64,000 nt of DNA from Xanthomarina arctica (GTDB lineage: Bacteria; Bacteroidota; Bacteroidia; Flavobacteriales; Flavobacteriaceae). The notes below the pieces were generated by a model. The model searched no databases. It was not told the origin of the DNA and saw nothing but the letters and a program-made list of their open reading frames with translations. Of this stretch, positions 41,071 through 50,089 are shown one piece after another (position 1 is the first letter of the stretch; each line of letters starts with the position of its first letter). Position numbers and translations under genes: made by a program. The DNA lies in NCBI RefSeq assembly GCF_014638915.1, contig NZ_BMFQ01000003.1, positions 62,001 to 126,000 on the forward strand. Direction: 5' to 3'.

Positions 41071-42386
41071 CAATTTTCAGGAAGTCTTTCTATTTTTGCT
41101 CCAATAGCTTTAAGACGTTCGTCTATATTTTCGTAACCTCGATCTATTTGTTCAATATTATGAATTGTTGATGTTCCTTTAGCTGAAAGTGCCGCAATTA
41201 ATAATGAAACTCCTGCTCTAATATCTGGAGACGTCATGGTAGTTGCTTTTAATTGCGATTTAAAATCGTGACCAATAACGGTTGCACGATGAGGATCGCA
41301 AAGAATAATCTTCGCTCCCATGTCAATTAATTTATCGACAAAGAACAAACGACTTTCAAACATTTTTTGATGAATCAAAACACTGCCTCTAGCTTGCGTC
41401 GCTACCACCAAAACAATACTTAGTAAATCTGGTGTAAATCCTGGCCAAGGAGCATCGGAGATGGTTAAAATAGAACCATCAATATAACTTTGTATTTCAT
41501 AACCGTCTTTATGTGCAGGAATAAAAATATCGTCGCCTCTACGCTCAACAGTAATACCTAACTTTCTAAATACATCTGGAATCTGACCTAAATCGTCCCA
41601 ACTAACATTGGTAATCGTTAATTCACTTTTTGTCATAGCAGCCAAACCAATCCAGCTACCAATTTCAATCATATCAGGAAGCATTCTGTGGTCTGTACCA
41701 CCAAGATTATCAACACCTTCAATAATTAACATATTAGAACCTATCCCAGAAATTTTTGCTCCCATGCGATTAAGCATTTTACAAAGTTGCTGTAAATAAG
41801 GTTCGCAAGCGGCATTGTAAATGGTTGTAGTCCCTTCAGCTAAAACGGCAGCCATAACAATATTTGCTGTTCCTGTTACCGAAGCTTCATCAAGAAGCAT
41901 GTAAGCTCCTTTTAATCTTTTTGCTTCAACCCCATAAAAATGATCTTCTCGGTTGTATCTAAATTTGGCTCCAAGATTTATAAAACCTTCGAAATGAGTA
42001 TCTAATCTCCTTCTGCCTATTTTATCTCCTCCTGGTTTTGGAATATATCCTTTCCCAAAACGAGCTAAAAGTGGGCCAACAATCATGATAGAACCTCTAA
42101 GTCCTTTTCCGTCTTCTTTAAATTCGGCTGACTCAAGATATTCTAAATTGACATTATTTGCCTGAAACGTGAAAGAACCTGTTCCTATTTTTTCTACTTG
42201 AACTCCAAGTTTTTTAAGTAGTTCTATCAGTTTATTAACATCTACGATATCTGGAATATTGTGAATGGTAACTAAATCTGGAGTTAACAAAACTGCACAT
42301 AGTATTTGTAAGGCTTCGTTTTTGGCTCCTTGAGGTTGGATTTTTCCTTTTAATTGATGACCTCCTTCAATTTTAAATATTCCCAT
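41067..42386 (-). CDS. murA: UDP-N-acetylglucosamine enolpyruvyl transferase with Asp at the fosfomycin-target position
   Basis: 439 residues. N-terminal KIEGGHQLKGKIQPQGAKNEAL and the later catalytic loop are typical MurA. In the loop, the usual GGCxIGxRPVDxH reads GGDKIGRRRLDTH, so the catalytic Cys is Asp121. The same Cys-to-Asp change is known from naturally fosfomycin-resistant MurA enzymes. It catalyses the first committed step of peptidoglycan synthesis in the cytosol. It is followed (3' side) by the convergent photolyase and preceded by a DUF4290 gene 9 bp away. Confidence 0.93.
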   Translation of the reverse strand: MGIFKIEGGHQLKGKIQPQGAKNEALQILCAVLLTPDLVTIHNIPDIVDVNKLIELLKKLGVQVEKIGTGSFTFQANNVNLEYLESAEFKEDGKGLRGSIMIVGPLLARFGKGYIPKPGGDKIGRRRLDTHFEGFINLGAKFRYNREDHFYGVEAKRLKGAYMLLDEASVTGTANIVMAAVLAEGTTTIYNAACEPYLQQLCKMLNRMGAKISGIGSNMLIIEGVDNLGGTDHRMLPDMIEIGSWIGLAAMTKSELTITNVSWDDLGQIPDVFRKLGITVERRGDDIFIPAHKDGYEIQSYIDGSILTISDAPWPGFTPDLLSIVLVVATQARGSVLIHQKMFESRLFFVDKLIDMGAKIILCDPHRATVIGHDFKSQLKATTMTSPDIRAGVSLLIAALSAKGTSTIHNIEQIDRGYENIDERLKAIGAKIERLPENC

Positions 42387-42395
42387 ACGTTTTGA

Positions 42396-43046
42396 TTAAT
42401 AACGTTTTCTTGTTCTGTTTGTCGTATTGCTTTTTTTGTGATGCGTTTTTTTGGTATTTGAAGAGTATTTCGTCTTGCTTCTCATCAAACTGGTAGCATC
42501 TGTTAAATCTTCATCTGCATTTTTAAGATTTAATTGACCATCTGAGAGTTCACGTAAATGTCCAAAAATAACATCATCTTCAACCGTATCTTTATTCCAA
42601 TTTAAAAAACACTTTTTCATGTGATTTGCAATGGTATAAGCTAAAGCATCTTTTAACTCACCGTCTTCCCAAGTACAAGCTACATCAATCATGGTTTTTA
42701 TATTGTTACCATAAAATCTGTATTTCGGGAAATTTTGAGGATATTTTAAAGTTTCAGGGCGTGCATATAATTCCTCTCTAGAAGGCACTGGATACGGCGA
42801 ATCTAGATCGATATCAAAATCGGCCATAATGAACAACTGATCCCAAAGTTTATGCTGAAAATCTGGCACATCTCGTAAATGCGGTTGCATATTACCCATT
42901 ACCGAAATAATGGCTTTCGCTACTTTATTACGTTCTTCTTTGGTTTCACGTGTTTTTGCATAGGCAATCATTTTCTGCATATGACGGCCATATTCAGGAA
43001 TGATTAAATGCTCACGTTCTGTGTTGTATTCTAAATTATCTATCAA
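42396..43046 (-). CDS. DUF4290 protein
   Basis: 216 residues. The conserved N-terminal half carries LEYNTEREHLIIPEYGRHMQKM and the RDVPDFQHKLWDQLFIMADF segment of DUF4290. A basic, low-complexity tail follows (about 185-216, rich in K, T, N and R), possibly nucleic-acid binding. The family is restricted to Bacteroidota and functionally unknown. It lies directly upstream of murA (9 bp) in the same direction, a conserved-looking arrangement. Confidence 0.88.
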   Translation of the reverse strand: MIDNLEYNTEREHLIIPEYGRHMQKMIAYAKTRETKEERNKVAKAIISVMGNMQPHLRDVPDFQHKLWDQLFIMADFDIDLDSPYPVPSREELYARPETLKYPQNFPKYRFYGNNIKTMIDVACTWEDGELKDALAYTIANHMKKCFLNWNKDTVEDDVIFGHLRELSDGQLNLKNADEDLTDATSLMRSKTKYSSNTKKTHHKKSNTTNRTRKRY

Positions 43047-43114
43047 AATAAAAAGTGTAGAGTTAAATGTTATTGCACGAAGTTAATTATGCATGCGCAA
43101 AGTACAAAAAAAAA

Positions 43115-43408
43115 TTAAAGACTAATAACGCCTTCCACTTTTTCTGCTACTTCCTTATATTTTTCTATAACAAGCTCTGGACTCTCCATTTTTACACTAA
43201 TAGAAACACTTGTATAAGTTCCATTTTTAGATTCTGTTGTTTTAATTACAGCTCCCAAATGATTAAATAATTCTTCTAATTCCTGCACTTTATTGACTTC
43301 CGATTTTACAATGAATTTATATAAATATTCAGATGGCCATGTCGAGGTATCGTATAATTGAGATTTTAGTTTTTCGTAAAACTCTTCTGTTTTTTTGTCG
43401 TCGTTCAT
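43115..43408 (-). CDS. DUF493 (YbeD-like) protein
   Basis: 97 residues. Small alpha/beta ferredoxin-like protein with a helical start (EEFYEKLKSQLYDTSTWP), YLYKFIVKS, and KNGTYTSVSISVKMESPE, matching DUF493/YbeD. YbeD-type proteins are regulatory ACT-like domains. It stands upstream of DUF4290 across a 68-bp gap and may be in the same operon. Confidence 0.82.
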   Translation of the reverse strand: MNDDKKTEEFYEKLKSQLYDTSTWPSEYLYKFIVKSEVNKVQELEELFNHLGAVIKTTESKNGTYTSVSISVKMESPELVIEKYKEVAEKVEGVISL

Positions 43409-43555
43409 TTCTTTAATTCTTCTTTTAAGCTTTATATTGCTATTTTTATCACAAAATAAATCCTGCTTTTTGCGTTCTCTTTTCTATTTGTAAAGATACT
43501 ATTTACTTAGCATTTTTTATTTAAGATTTAAATCACGAATTTTACAACCAAAATC

Positions 43556-44107
43556 TTGCCAAATTTGAACTCGAAAAGAATTGTAATTACTGGAGGACCA
43601 GGAACAGGAAAAACATCTTTAATCAACGAATTAATAAAAAGAGGGTACCCTTGTTTAGAAGAAATCTCAAGACAAGTTATTCTAGACGCTAGAAAAGAAG
43701 GGGCTGAACAGCTTTTTTTAACCCAACCTCTTTTATTCAGTGAGCGCTTATTAGAAGGCCGAATGAAGCAATATATAGAGGCTGAGAAAATGAATTCTGA
43801 CCTAATTTTTATAGATAGAGGTGTACCAGACGTTTTGGCATACATGGATTACGCCAATGAAAATTATCCAGAGAATTTTGTAGAAGCTTGTAATAATTGC
43901 AAATACCATCACGTTTATGTTTTGGCGCCTTGGCAAGAAATTTTTACTAGCGATGGCGAGCGTTACGAAAATTTTGAACAAGCTGTTAATATTCATGAAC
44001 AGCTTTTAAATACCTATAAAAAGTATCATTATAATTTAATAGATATTCCTTTCGACACTATTGAAAACAGAGTAGATTACCTTTTAGACACTTTAAAAAG
44101 GCTGTAA
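43556..44107 (+). CDS. AAA_28-type P-loop ATP/GTP-binding protein
   Basis: 183 residues. Walker A is GGPGTGKTS (about 13-21) and the following fold resembles AAA_28/NadR-like kinases: EEISRQVILDARKEGAEQLF, then LIFIDRGVPDVLAYMDY and the C-terminal IDIPFDTIENRVDYLL. Members are putative nucleotide kinases of unknown substrate. The start appears to be a TTG (43556, or 43565). It is coupled to recQ by a one-base TAATG overlap, so the two are likely co-translated. Confidence 0.82.
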   Translation: MPNLNSKRIVITGGPGTGKTSLINELIKRGYPCLEEISRQVILDARKEGAEQLFLTQPLLFSERLLEGRMKQYIEAEKMNSDLIFIDRGVPDVLAYMDYANENYPENFVEACNNCKYHHVYVLAPWQEIFTSDGERYENFEQAVNIHEQLLNTYKKYHYNLIDIPFDTIENRVDYLLDTLKRL

Positions 44108-46008
44108 TGCAGCACCCTATAAACATATTAGAACGTTATTGGAACTTCACTTCTTTTAGACCTCTTCAAGAAGAGATAATTGAAGCTGTGTTAGCTGGGG
44201 AAGATGTTTTTGCTTTATTACCTACTGGAGGCGGTAAATCGATGTGTTTTCAAATTCCTGCTTTAGCAAAAGAAGGAATTTGCATCGTTGTGTCTCCCTT
44301 GGTTGCCTTAATGAAAGATCAAGTAAATTCCTTGAAACAAAAAGGGATCAAAGCTTTAAGTATTACCAGTGGCATTTCAAATAGTGAATTAGATACGCTT
44401 TTAGATAACTGTATTTACGGGAATTATAAGTTTCTGTATTTATCTCCAGAACGCCTTCAACAGGAATTGGTTCAAGATAGAATCAAGCAAATGGATGTCA
44501 ATTTAATTGCTGTAGATGAAGCGCATTGTATTTCTCAATGGGGAAACGATTTTCGTCCGGCTTATAAGAACATTCAGATATTAAGACAGGTTCAACCTAC
44601 CGTTAATTGCATTGCACTTACAGCATCGGCAACCCCAGAAGTTGTTAAAGATATTGTTGAAGAACTAGATTTTATTCGTCCTAAAATATTTAAACAGTCG
44701 TTTGAGCGAGATAATATTGCTTACATGACGTTTAATGAAGATGACAAACATTACCGATTAGAAACCATTTTAAATAAAAATCCGCAATCTTCTATTGTCT
44801 ATGTTCGAAGTCGCCGATTAACTTTAGAGATCTCTGAGTTTTTAAATAAAAAAGGGATTTCTTCAACCACTTATCATGGAGGCTTATCCAATAAATTAAA
44901 GGATGCCCACCAAAACGAATGGATTAACAATCGGAAGCAAGTTATGGTTGCCACCAATGCTTTTGGAATGGGAATTGACAAACCAGACGTTAAAACAGTG
45001 GTTCATATAAATCTACCAGAAAGTATTGAAAGTTATTTTCAAGAAGCTGGAAGAGCAGGTAGAAATGGTGAGAAAGCCTTTGCTGTTATTTTAAAAAACA
45101 AAAGTGATATTCTTCTAGTTAAAAATCAGTTTTTAAATGTGTTACCAACGGTAAAAGATGTGAAACACATTTACAGAAAATTAAGTAATTATTTCCAAAT
45201 TCCTTATGGAGAAGGTCAAGAAATTTTATTCGATTTTAACTTTAATGACTTTTGCAAAACCTACGAATTAAACAGTTTATTAGCTTATAATGCTTTGCAG
45301 TTATTAGATAGAACTAGCATTATTAGTTTATCGAAACAGTTCAATAAAAAAACAACGATACAATTTATAATTAGTAACAATGCTTTATTTTATTATTTGG
45401 AAACACATCCCGATTTAAACATTATTGTCAAAACTATTCTAAGAACTTATGGTGGCATTTTTGAACATGAAATTAAAATAAACAGTTTGTTAGTTTCGGA
45501 AAAAGCATCTGTTTCTGAAGAAAGGTTGTTTGCTGCTTTAAGGCAATTAGAAAAAGCTGAAATCATCAACCTCAATCTATCGACTACAGATTCAGAAATA
45601 ACCTATTTACAACCCAGAGAAGACGATAATGCGATTCATAGGATTTCACATTACATCGAACAACAAAACAGTTTAAAATACCGGCAAGTTCATTCTGTAA
45701 TAGATTACGTTGAAAATGATGCTACTTGTAAAAGCATCCAACTACTCTCCTACTTTGGTGAGAAAAACTTAAAACCTTGTGGAATTTGTTCCGTTTGCAT
45801 TGTAAAAAATAAAAAGGCAAAAAAACACGATAGTAAAACTATAAAAGCGTCTATTTTAACACTGCTAAAGCAAAGTGATTTAAGTTCAAGAGACCTTATC
45901 AAACAGTTAGATTGTACAGAAACGGAATTAAAACAAACACTTAAAGAGCTTTTAGAGCACCAATTAGTTTCGCTAACCAATAAAAATACTTACAAATTAC
46001 ATTCATAA
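44107..46008 (+). CDS. recQ: ATP-dependent DNA helicase RecQ
   Basis: 633 residues. SF2 helicase motifs: FRPLQEEIIEAVL, GGGKSMCFQIPAL (Walker A), DEAHCISQWGNDFRP (DEAH) and VMVATNAFGMGIDKPDV with QEAGRAGRNGE. A zinc-binding RQC region follows (CGICSVC near 557-563) and a winged-helix domain with a further C-terminal helical part, but no obvious HRDC. It unwinds recombination intermediates and stalled forks. It overlaps the gene before and fmt after by one base each. Confidence 0.95.
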   Translation: MQHPINILERYWNFTSFRPLQEEIIEAVLAGEDVFALLPTGGGKSMCFQIPALAKEGICIVVSPLVALMKDQVNSLKQKGIKALSITSGISNSELDTLLDNCIYGNYKFLYLSPERLQQELVQDRIKQMDVNLIAVDEAHCISQWGNDFRPAYKNIQILRQVQPTVNCIALTASATPEVVKDIVEELDFIRPKIFKQSFERDNIAYMTFNEDDKHYRLETILNKNPQSSIVYVRSRRLTLEISEFLNKKGISSTTYHGGLSNKLKDAHQNEWINNRKQVMVATNAFGMGIDKPDVKTVVHINLPESIESYFQEAGRAGRNGEKAFAVILKNKSDILLVKNQFLNVLPTVKDVKHIYRKLSNYFQIPYGEGQEILFDFNFNDFCKTYELNSLLAYNALQLLDRTSIISLSKQFNKKTTIQFIISNNALFYYLETHPDLNIIVKTILRTYGGIFEHEIKINSLLVSEKASVSEERLFAALRQLEKAEIINLNLSTTDSEITYLQPREDDNAIHRISHYIEQQNSLKYRQVHSVIDYVENDATCKSIQLLSYFGEKNLKPCGICSVCIVKNKKAKKHDSKTIKASILTLLKQSDLSSRDLIKQLDCTETELKQTLKELLEHQLVSLTNKNTYKLHS

Positions 46009-46955
46009 TGACAGATTTAAGAATTGTATTCATGGGAACGCCTGATTTTGCCGTTTCCATTTTAAAAACATTAGTTGAAAATAATTATCAGGTTGTTGGT
46101 GTTATTACAGCTCCAGACAAACCTGCCGGCAGAGGTAGAAAACTTAATGAAAGTGCTGTTAAAACCTACGCCAAAGAAAAAGGACTAAACATTTTGCAAC
46201 CAACCAATTTAAAAAATGAAGACTTTGTTGCCGACTTAAAAGCTTTAGAAGCCAATTTACAAATTGTGGTTGCTTTTAGAATGTTGCCCGAAGTTGTTTG
46301 GAAGTTGCCAGCATATGGCACCTTTAATTTACACGCTTCCTTGTTACCTGATTATCGTGGCGCGGCTCCTATAAATTGGGCAATTATAGATGGGGAAACT
46401 AAAACAGGTGTTTCTACTTTTTTTATAGATGAAAAAATAGATACAGGCGAAATTATATTACAAAAGGAAATTGCTATTGAAGATACAGATAGTGCCGGAA
46501 CCCTTCACGATAAATTAATGCATGCTGGAAGCGATCTTGTAATAGACACGGTTAAACTCATCGAAAAGGAGCAAGTAATCACACAAGCTCAACCACAAAC
46601 AGAAAGCCCTAAAACAGCCTATAAATTAGATAGAGACAATTGCAAAATAGATTGGACAGACAATATAACCAATATTTACAACAAAATTAGAGGCTTGAGT
46701 CCGTATCCAGGAGCTTGGTGTTTTCTGAAAAATGGCGAAGAGACCTTAGATATTAAAATTTACACCACAAAAATAGAACAAGAAACACATCGATTTAATA
46801 TTGGAGAACTTGTTGTAAGCAAAAAAGAACTTAAAATAGCAGTAAATGAGGGCTTTATAAATATTTTAGAATTGAAGCTTCCAGGGAAACGAAAAATGGA
46901 TGCCAAATCCCTTTTAAATGGTTATCAATTTGATGTCCAAGCAAAAATGCTCTAA
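46008..46955 (+). CDS. fmt: Methionyl-tRNA formyltransferase
   Basis: 315 residues. The N-terminal formyltransferase fold begins RIVFMGTPDFAVSIL, with VVAFRMLP and the catalytic-site segment HASLLPDYRGAAPINWAI (about 109-126; Asn-His-Asp set). A C-terminal OB-like domain follows (about 210-315). It formylates initiator Met-tRNA with 10-formyl-THF. Third gene of the AAA_28-recQ-fmt overlap chain. Confidence 0.95.
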   Translation: MTDLRIVFMGTPDFAVSILKTLVENNYQVVGVITAPDKPAGRGRKLNESAVKTYAKEKGLNILQPTNLKNEDFVADLKALEANLQIVVAFRMLPEVVWKLPAYGTFNLHASLLPDYRGAAPINWAIIDGETKTGVSTFFIDEKIDTGEIILQKEIAIEDTDSAGTLHDKLMHAGSDLVIDTVKLIEKEQVITQAQPQTESPKTAYKLDRDNCKIDWTDNITNIYNKIRGLSPYPGAWCFLKNGEETLDIKIYTTKIEQETHRFNIGELVVSKKELKIAVNEGFINILELKLPGKRKMDAKSLLNGYQFDVQAKML

Positions 46956-47058
46956 ACCCTCATTCTTGCTGATATTTTAAAATATCCGATGAAATGCACT
47001 GTCTTTATTAACAAATGCGTAAAGTTATTAACAATCTGTTGCATTTCCCTTGCTATTA

Positions 47059-47089
47059 CTTGCATGGTTTAAGAATCCGTATAAATTTG
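47059..47089 (+). promoter_or_regulatory. Promoter of the HU gene
   Basis: CTTG (47059-47062), 19-bp spacer, TAAATTTG (47082-47089): a near-perfect Bacteroidota -33/-7 pair, giving an untranslated leader of about 55 nt before the ATG at 47150. Confidence 0.78.
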
Positions 47090-47149
47090 TAAAGGATTTA
47101 ACAAAAAAGAATGTTTAACCAATAATTATTAATAATTAAAATTTAAATT

Positions 47150-47422
47150 ATGAACAAATCAGATTTAATCGATGCTATGGCAGAACACGCAGGAATTACT
47201 AAAGCAGCTTCAAAGAAAGCTTTAGAATGTGCGTTAACTGAAATTGAAGGAGCTTTGAAAAAAGGTAATAGAGTTTCTTTAGTTGGATTTGGATCTTGGT
47301 CAGTTTCTAAAAGAGCTGCAAGAGAAGGAAGAAACCCTCAAACAGGAAAAACGATACAAATTAAAGCTAAAAACGTTGTTAAGTTTAAAGCTGGATCAGA
47401 TTTATCTGGTGCTGTAAACTAG
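47150..47422 (+). CDS. hup: HU-family DNA-binding protein
   Basis: 90 residues. MNKSDLIDAMAEHAGITKAASKKAL begins the helical dimer body and GSWSVSKRAAREGRNPQTGKTIQIKAKNVVKFKAG gives the beta-arm and saddle typical of HU/IHF. It bends and compacts the nucleoid. Monocistronic, with its own promoter and terminator. Confidence 0.97.
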   Translation: MNKSDLIDAMAEHAGITKAASKKALECALTEIEGALKKGNRVSLVGFGSWSVSKRAAREGRNPQTGKTIQIKAKNVVKFKAGSDLSGAVN

Positions 47423-47442
47423 TTTTCTCCTCTTTAATATTC

Positions 47443-47474
47443 AAAAAGCCTTCCATATACGAAGGCTTTTTTTT
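47443..47474 (+). terminator. Terminator of the HU gene
   Basis: AAAAGCCTTC/GAAGGCTTTT stem with a 7-nt loop and a run of eight T, 21 bp after the stop. Confidence 0.9.
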
Positions 47475-47534
47475 ATTTATACATTTGTAGTTAAAAAAAA
47501 ATTTATTACATTTAATTACTAATCCATCAAAGCT

Positions 47535-48095
47535 ATGATTACAATCAAACCAAAAAAAGGTGATTTGTTAATAGCAGAACCATCCATCATAGGAGATTCT
47601 TCTTTTAATCGTTCAATCGTATTGCTAGCAGATCACACAGAAGAAGGCTCCATTGGCTTTATATTAAATAAGCCCTTAGACTACACCATACATGACTTAA
47701 TCCCTGAGGTAAAGGCTAATTTCAAAATTTACAATGGCGGTCCTGTAGAGCAAGATAATTTATATTTTATCCATAAATCTCCAGAGTTAATACCTAACAG
47801 TATTGAGATTTCTTTGGGTATATTTTGGGGAGGCGATTTTGATAAAGTTGCCGAATTAATTGCCAACGACCAATTAAGTGAAGAAAACATTCGTTTTTTT
47901 CTTGGGTATTCCGGATGGGATTCCAACCAATTGGATGAAGAATTAAAAATAAACTCTTGGGTGGTTACAGAAAATATCTATAAAAAATCCATTATCGAAA
48001 AAGATTATCGGTCTTTCTGGAAGGAAAAAATGGTAGAACTTGGAGGCGAATACAGCATTTGGTCCAATGCTCCCGAAGATCCATCGGCTAATTAG
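47535..48095 (+). CDS. YqgE/AlgH-family protein
   Basis: 186 residues. Conserved YqgE features: KGDLLIAEPSIIGDSSFNRSIVLLADH, SIGFILNKPLDYTI, YNGGPVEQDNLYFIH and RFFLGYSGWDSNQLDEEL. The family is widely conserved and of uncertain role. It overlaps the convergent class IV aminotransferase gene by 4 bp at its 3' end. Confidence 0.92.
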   Translation: MITIKPKKGDLLIAEPSIIGDSSFNRSIVLLADHTEEGSIGFILNKPLDYTIHDLIPEVKANFKIYNGGPVEQDNLYFIHKSPELIPNSIEISLGIFWGGDFDKVAELIANDQLSEENIRFFLGYSGWDSNQLDEELKINSWVVTENIYKKSIIEKDYRSFWKEKMVELGGEYSIWSNAPEDPSAN

Positions 48096-48937
48096 ACCAT
48101 CAATCTTATTTTAACATTTAGTTTTTGAAGTAGGTTTACTGCAACCTCGTTGGTATAGGTCTTTTTTCTGTAATTTGTTACAGGCTGTATCCCAGCAATG
48201 ACATTTGTAATAAAAATCTCGTCTGCTTTTTGCAATTCGAAAGGCGAAATGGAAGCTTCCTCCAAGGTATATTCAGGAATCATTTTTATAATGTCTATAA
48301 GTTGTTTTCTCATAATACCTTTTAAACAACCGTCTAAAAGCGGTGGTGTTTTTATGACCTTATCTTTTACAAGAAAAATATTCCCATTTAAAGCCTCTAC
48401 TATTTGCTTCTCTGTATTTAAAATAAAACAGTTCTGAAAGTTGTTCTCTTTGGCAAAAATACTTCCTACCACATGCAGTGCTTTATTATTTGTTTTAAGA
48501 GTAGATAACAATCCAGGCGCCACATAAAAATCTTTGTATAAATCTACTAAGTAAGTTGCGTCATTTAAGAGATAGAAATCAGAATCTAAAGGAACTGCAG
48601 ATATTATAAAATCTACATCATTGGTTGAAGGTAAATACAAGCCACCTTCCTTTCTGTTAACGAAGACTTTAACACGAGCTGTTTTATCTTGGAGGTTTTG
48701 ATGGCTAATTATTTCTAGGATTTGTTCTTGGAGATATTCCATGGTGAAATTCATAGGGATTTCCATTCTAAGAATACGCATGGAAGACATGAGTCTGAAA
48801 TAGTGATCCTCCCAAAAAAGAATCTTTCCGTGAGAGACCTTAATGGTTTCAAAAAGGGCATCGCCATAATTAAATCCTCTATTTTTAGTAGAAATAATGT
48901 GATTAGAATCTGTAATTGTACCGTTAAAATTGACCAT
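48092..48937 (-). CDS. Class IV PLP-dependent aminotransferase (pabC/ilvE-like)
   Basis: 281 residues. It starts with the fold-type IV pattern FNGTITDSNHIISTKNRGFNYGDALFETIKV and contains the PLP-Lys candidate in STLKTNNKALHV (about 152-163), EALNGNIFLVK and GCLKGIMRKQL. Candidates are 4-amino-4-deoxychorismate lyase, D-amino-acid or branched-chain aminotransferase; the sequence does not decide. Convergent with yqgE. Confidence 0.83.
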   Translation of the reverse strand: MVNFNGTITDSNHIISTKNRGFNYGDALFETIKVSHGKILFWEDHYFRLMSSMRILRMEIPMNFTMEYLQEQILEIISHQNLQDKTARVKVFVNRKEGGLYLPSTNDVDFIISAVPLDSDFYLLNDATYLVDLYKDFYVAPGLLSTLKTNNKALHVVGSIFAKENNFQNCFILNTEKQIVEALNGNIFLVKDKVIKTPPLLDGCLKGIMRKQLIDIIKMIPEYTLEEASISPFELQKADEIFITNVIAGIQPVTNYRKKTYTNEVAVNLLQKLNVKIRLMV

Positions 48938-48991
48938 AAAAAATCCCGAAATAAATTCGGGACAAAGATAAGTTATTAAAGTAAAAATACT

Positions 48992-49378
48992 CTAAGAAGA
49001 ACCTAATACCTGTTTTAAATCTGAAATCTGATTTTCCCATAGCATTTTTGATTCCTCAATTTCGTCTGGTTCCGTAAAATCTGTTACAATAATGCTGACA
49101 TCTTTTGTAATTTCATCTACTTGAATTTTAAGTTCGAAATAATAAGACGGTTCTTCATCCACCAACCATTTAAATTTAATGCGTTCTCCACTCTTTTTAC
49201 TAACAAGTTTGGCTTGTTCTTCTACACCATCCCAAATAAATTTAAAAAGCTCTCCACGTGAATTTACATTTTCGGCAAACCATTCTGATAAACCAGAAGG
49301 CGTAGAGATATATTGGTAAAGTAATTGGGGTGAAGCTTGAATGGGAAACTCCATTTCATATTTAATTTTTTCTTCCAT
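48992..49378 (-). CDS. START/SRPBCC-like (AHSA1-type) protein
   Basis: 128 residues from the ATG at 49378; the frame is open for 12 more codons, but the MEEKIKYEMEF start matches the first strand of the fold better. The pattern EFPIQASPQLLYQYISTPSGLSEWFAENV, then KFIWDG and SYYFELKIQ, is typical of AHSA1/SRPBCC ligand-binding domains. No partner is evident. It lies just before the tRNA and the island edge. Confidence 0.8.
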   Translation of the reverse strand: MEEKIKYEMEFPIQASPQLLYQYISTPSGLSEWFAENVNSRGELFKFIWDGVEEQAKLVSKKSGERIKFKWLVDEEPSYYFELKIQVDEITKDVSIIVTDFTEPDEIEESKMLWENQISDLKQVLGSS

Positions 49379-49464
49379 CTTAGAATTTATATTTGTAGCG
49401 CTCAATATATACATTAATTAATAAGATTAGAAACTATTTTTAAAAATAATTAATACAAGTAATG

Positions 49465-49495
49465 TTTGCTCTGTTTAAAATTGTTTTTATATTTG
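49465..49495 (+). promoter_or_regulatory. Promoter of tRNA-Met
   Basis: TTTG (49465-49468), exactly 19 bp, TATATTTG (49488-49495): the complete -33/-7 Bacteroidota consensus, about 96 bp before the tRNA, so a 5' leader must be trimmed. Confidence 0.88.
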
Positions 49496-49591
49496 CACCC
49501 GTTAAAAAGACGAGTTCTTCAATTTTAGAATTTTTAGAATACGTATTTTTAATAACCATAGAGTTTCAAATTGCAACTCTAAAACTATTTT

Positions 49592-49665
49592 GGCGAGGTA
49601 GCTCAGCTGGTTAGAGCGTCGGATTCATAACTCGGAGGTCATGGGATCGTGCCCCATTCTCGCTA
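49592..49665 (+). tRNA. tRNA-Met (anticodon CAT)
   Basis: 74 nt. Acceptor GGCGAGG pairs with TCTCGCT (with G-U ends), D-stem GCTC/GAGC, anticodon loop TTCATAA with stem TCGGA/CTCGG, T-stem ATGGG/CCCAT and discriminator A49665; CCA is not encoded. The T-loop reads ATCGTGC instead of TTCRANN, with positions 54 and 58 swapped (A54, T58). The U-A pair that normally closes the loop is thus replaced by A-U. The elongator reading is likeliest; a tRNA-Ile with modified CAT is possible. It marks the edge of the genomic island. Confidence 0.9.
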
Positions 49666-49681
49666 CTAGTAAAACCAAGGG

Positions 49682-49708
49682 AAGCCAAGATTTATATCTT
49701 GGCTTTTT
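49682..49708 (+). terminator. Terminator after tRNA-Met
   Basis: Perfect 9-bp stem AAGCCAAGA/TCTTGGCTT with a 6-nt loop followed by a T-run, 16 bp after the tRNA. Confidence 0.85.
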
Positions 49709-50089
49709 TATTTAGGTACAACATAGGTACAACAATTTTGCCCTTTTTATTATCCATATCATTGAGATATAAATAAAACCAAATTCTATTAATTGGTACT
49801 TAAACTCCTCACCTAAAATTTAGAACTTCATACTTTCGCAATTAACCTCAGATTAAAAAATAGAGCTCCAATAGAATCCATTGTGTCATATTAGGTCATA
49901 AATCCGTAAAATCACCAATACTGAGCCAAAATCCTAAACAGAAAAACAAGTGCTGATATGAATGTTTTACGTTCAATTTTTAGTTTTCAGGAGATTAATT
50001 CCTAAAAATCAAATAGATAATACATCTTAGGCATCTCTTTTTGTAGAATATTTCTTATATTTAATACCCCAACCCAAATCGCATCATTT
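49709..50089. other. Island-edge spacer with a direct repeat
   Basis: About 380 bp with no gene. Two copies of AGGTACAAC (49714-49722 and 49725-49733), 2 bp apart, lie right after the tRNA terminator. Possible integrase or excisionase binding sites. The rest is AT-rich and featureless to my reading. Confidence 0.5.
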
